NCBI GenBank assembly: GCA_913052425.1
Contig: CAJXEG010000018.1
Location: 1-14,133 of the forward strand
Direction of reading: 5' to 3'
Source of the DNA: an uncultured Flavobacteriaceae bacterium
GTDB lineage: Bacteria > Bacteroidota > Bacteroidia > Flavobacteriales > Flavobacteriaceae
Length of the DNA stretch: 14,133 nt
The position numbers and the translations under genes are program-made. Numbering within the stretch: position 1 is the first letter of the stretch; each line of letters opens with the position of its first letter. This document shows, piece by piece, positions 13,062-14,133 of this stretch. The notes beneath the pieces are model-generated. The model made no database searches. It saw only the letters and a list, made by a program, of their open reading frames with translations, and was not told the origin of the DNA.

Positions 13062-14133
13062 CTAATTAAAGCTGTATAGTATTTCGTATGTTCCCCCATT
13101 GAGTTGGATCAAATTGTATTGATCATCATTCTTTTTTGAGTTTTTGATTTCTCCGTTAATGTATACTTTTTTATAAGCTACAGGAACAAATAAAAATGCT
13201 TCACTTTGATCGGGAACGGTTAATTTAATTTCCATACCCTTTCTGATTTTTTTAAGGGCAATGGCAACCTTTCCCGCCATGGTTATATTTCCTGTTTTGG
13301 CATAGGTCAGGCCAGCAAGATTGGGTTTGACCATAAACTTTTTCCATCCAGGTTCCAATGGATAGATACCGCATACATATTGAGACAAAATCGTCAAGCC
13401 CCCTCCACTCCAGGCATGATTGGTAGAACCCCCTCCAAAACCCTCTCTCCCGGCACCCCAGCCCTCAAAAAGGGTGGTATGTTCCTTGCTCTCAACCATA
13501 AACTTAAAACGTTTTTTCAATCGTTTAAGAGCATACTCCTCTTGACCCATTTGAAATAAGGCTTCACAAACATACTTTTCCATATAAGGGCTGGAAAATT
13601 CCTGACTAAGAAAAACTTTATACAAGGCATCGTATTGGTCGACCTCCGCCAGTCCAGAAACCACTGACAATGCCTGGGCACGGTCGTCTGACTCAGCCAT
13701 ATTATTCGGGGATTTATAACTGTGGCCGTCCCAAAAAAATTGATTAAAGGCTTCCTTAAAATCAACCATCGCTTCTTGTGACCAACTAACTTCATTTTGA
13801 TCTCCCAAGGCTGATGCCATGAAGTTATAACCTTTAAGTGCAAGAAAATACCAAGCATTGATCAGTAATTTTTTGTCAACATTGACGCCCCAATCTCCCC
13901 AATACCAACTTGTTTTAGTGTTTTCTGTTATCCTGTCAATTAGAATTCCATTTTGATCCAACTTCCAAACATTGAGATATTTTTTTACTCCGGGGTAAAC
14001 TTTTTTGAGGGTTTCCATGTCCCCGGTATTCAAATAGTAATTCCAAAAACCAAAATAACCCACACTGGCCAACATCTGACCCGGCAATTCCTTTTCCCAA
14101 TTACCACTGGGTACGGGGGAATAGATGGTATTG
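13062..14133 (-). CDS. GH78-like alpha-L-rhamnosidase, 3' part only
   Basis: The frame is open to the right edge, where it reads SPVPSGNWEKELPGQ in front of the region shown, so the 5' part of the gene lies outside; about 356 residues are visible. This is the C-terminal end of the (alpha/alpha)6 barrel and the trailing beta-sandwich of an inverting alpha-L-rhamnosidase. Counting from the TTG-encoded Leu at 14087 as residue 1, landmarks are ASVGYFGFWNYYLNTGD (7-23), WGDWGVN (63-69), TLFEGWG (205-211) with Glu208 as the probable general base, GGSTNHAWSGG (219-229), and the PLEPGWKKFMVKPN strand of the C-terminal domain. The enzyme releases terminal L-rhamnose from glycans. The general-acid Glu and N-terminal modules are not in the window. 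It ends 16 nt beyond the bidirectional terminator on its side. Related (alpha/alpha)6 families are possible, but GH78 is the best fit. Confidence 0.85.
   Translation of the reverse strand, partial: NTIYSPVPSGNWEKELPGQMLASVGYFGFWNYYLNTGDMETLKKVYPGVKKYLNVWKLDQNGILIDRITENTKTSWYWGDWGVNVDKKLLINAWYFLALKGYNFMASALGDQNEVSWSQEAMVDFKEAFNQFFWDGHSYKSPNNMAESDDRAQALSVVSGLAEVDQYDALYKVFLSQEFSSPYMEKYVCEALFQMGQEEYALKRLKKRFKFMVESKEHTTLFEGWGAGREGFGGGSTNHAWSGGGLTILSQYVCGIYPLEPGWKKFMVKPNLAGLTYAKTGNITMAGKVAIALKKIRKGMEIKLTVPDQSEAFLFVPVAYKKVYINGEIKNSKKNDDQYNLIQLNGGTYEILYSFN

Noticed and set aside
1..14133. CRISPR arrays, tRNA or rRNA genes, insertion sequences, prophage genes
   Set aside because: No repeat-spacer pattern, cloverleaf-like segment, transposase or terminal inverted repeats were seen on reading both strands.

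Overview
The window looks like part of a polysaccharide-degradation region in a marine member of the Bacteroidota, most likely Flavobacteriia. The signs are a GLPGLI-family protein paired with an outer-membrane beta-barrel receptor, several lipoproteins, A/T-rich translation starts without Shine-Dalgarno sequences, promoter-like motifs of the Bacteroidota type (TTG/TTTG, 19 nt, TAnnTTTG), and a high density of sulfatases and carbohydrate esterases. No SusC/SusD pair, sulfatase-maturing enzyme or sugar-sensing regulator lies inside the window, so this is probably an internal or flanking segment of a larger utilization locus.

Layout. Positions 1-340 (+) hold the C-terminal end of an alpha/beta-hydrolase esterase. 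It converges, with no gap, on a minus-strand pair: a GLPGLI protein (3905-3084) followed by a TonB-dependent-receptor-like barrel protein (3067-341, TTG start). Divergent from that pair is a tight plus-strand operon: a Tat-signal Gfo/Idh/MocA-fold protein (4047-5516), a DMT/EamA transporter overlapping it by one base (5516-6376), and a lipoprotein sulfatase (6384-7949). The sulfatase stop overlaps the stop of a convergent CE15-type glucuronoyl esterase gene (9220-7946, minus). A 385-nt divergent control region (9221-9605) carries two promoter candidates, a 12-bp palindrome and a perfect 10-bp direct repeat. Beyond it lie a lipoprotein SGNH/GDSL esterase (9606-10307), a second lipoprotein sulfatase of a different type (10317-12062), and an exported endonuclease/exonuclease/phosphatase-fold protein (12193-13011). 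A strong bidirectional terminator (13019-13045) separates these from the 3' part of a GH78-like alpha-L-rhamnosidase gene on the minus strand (13062 to the right edge).

How the parts could work together (inference). Esterases would strip acyl groups and glucuronoyl esters, sulfatases would remove sulfate, the GH78 enzyme would release rhamnose, and the Tat-exported oxidoreductase-fold protein may modify or cleave an oligosaccharide in the periplasm next to a small-molecule permease. The combination of sulfate, uronic acid and rhamnose chemistry points to a sulfated rhamnose/uronate polysaccharide, with ulvan-like green-algal polymers as the leading guess, but no ulvan lyase is visible here to prove it.
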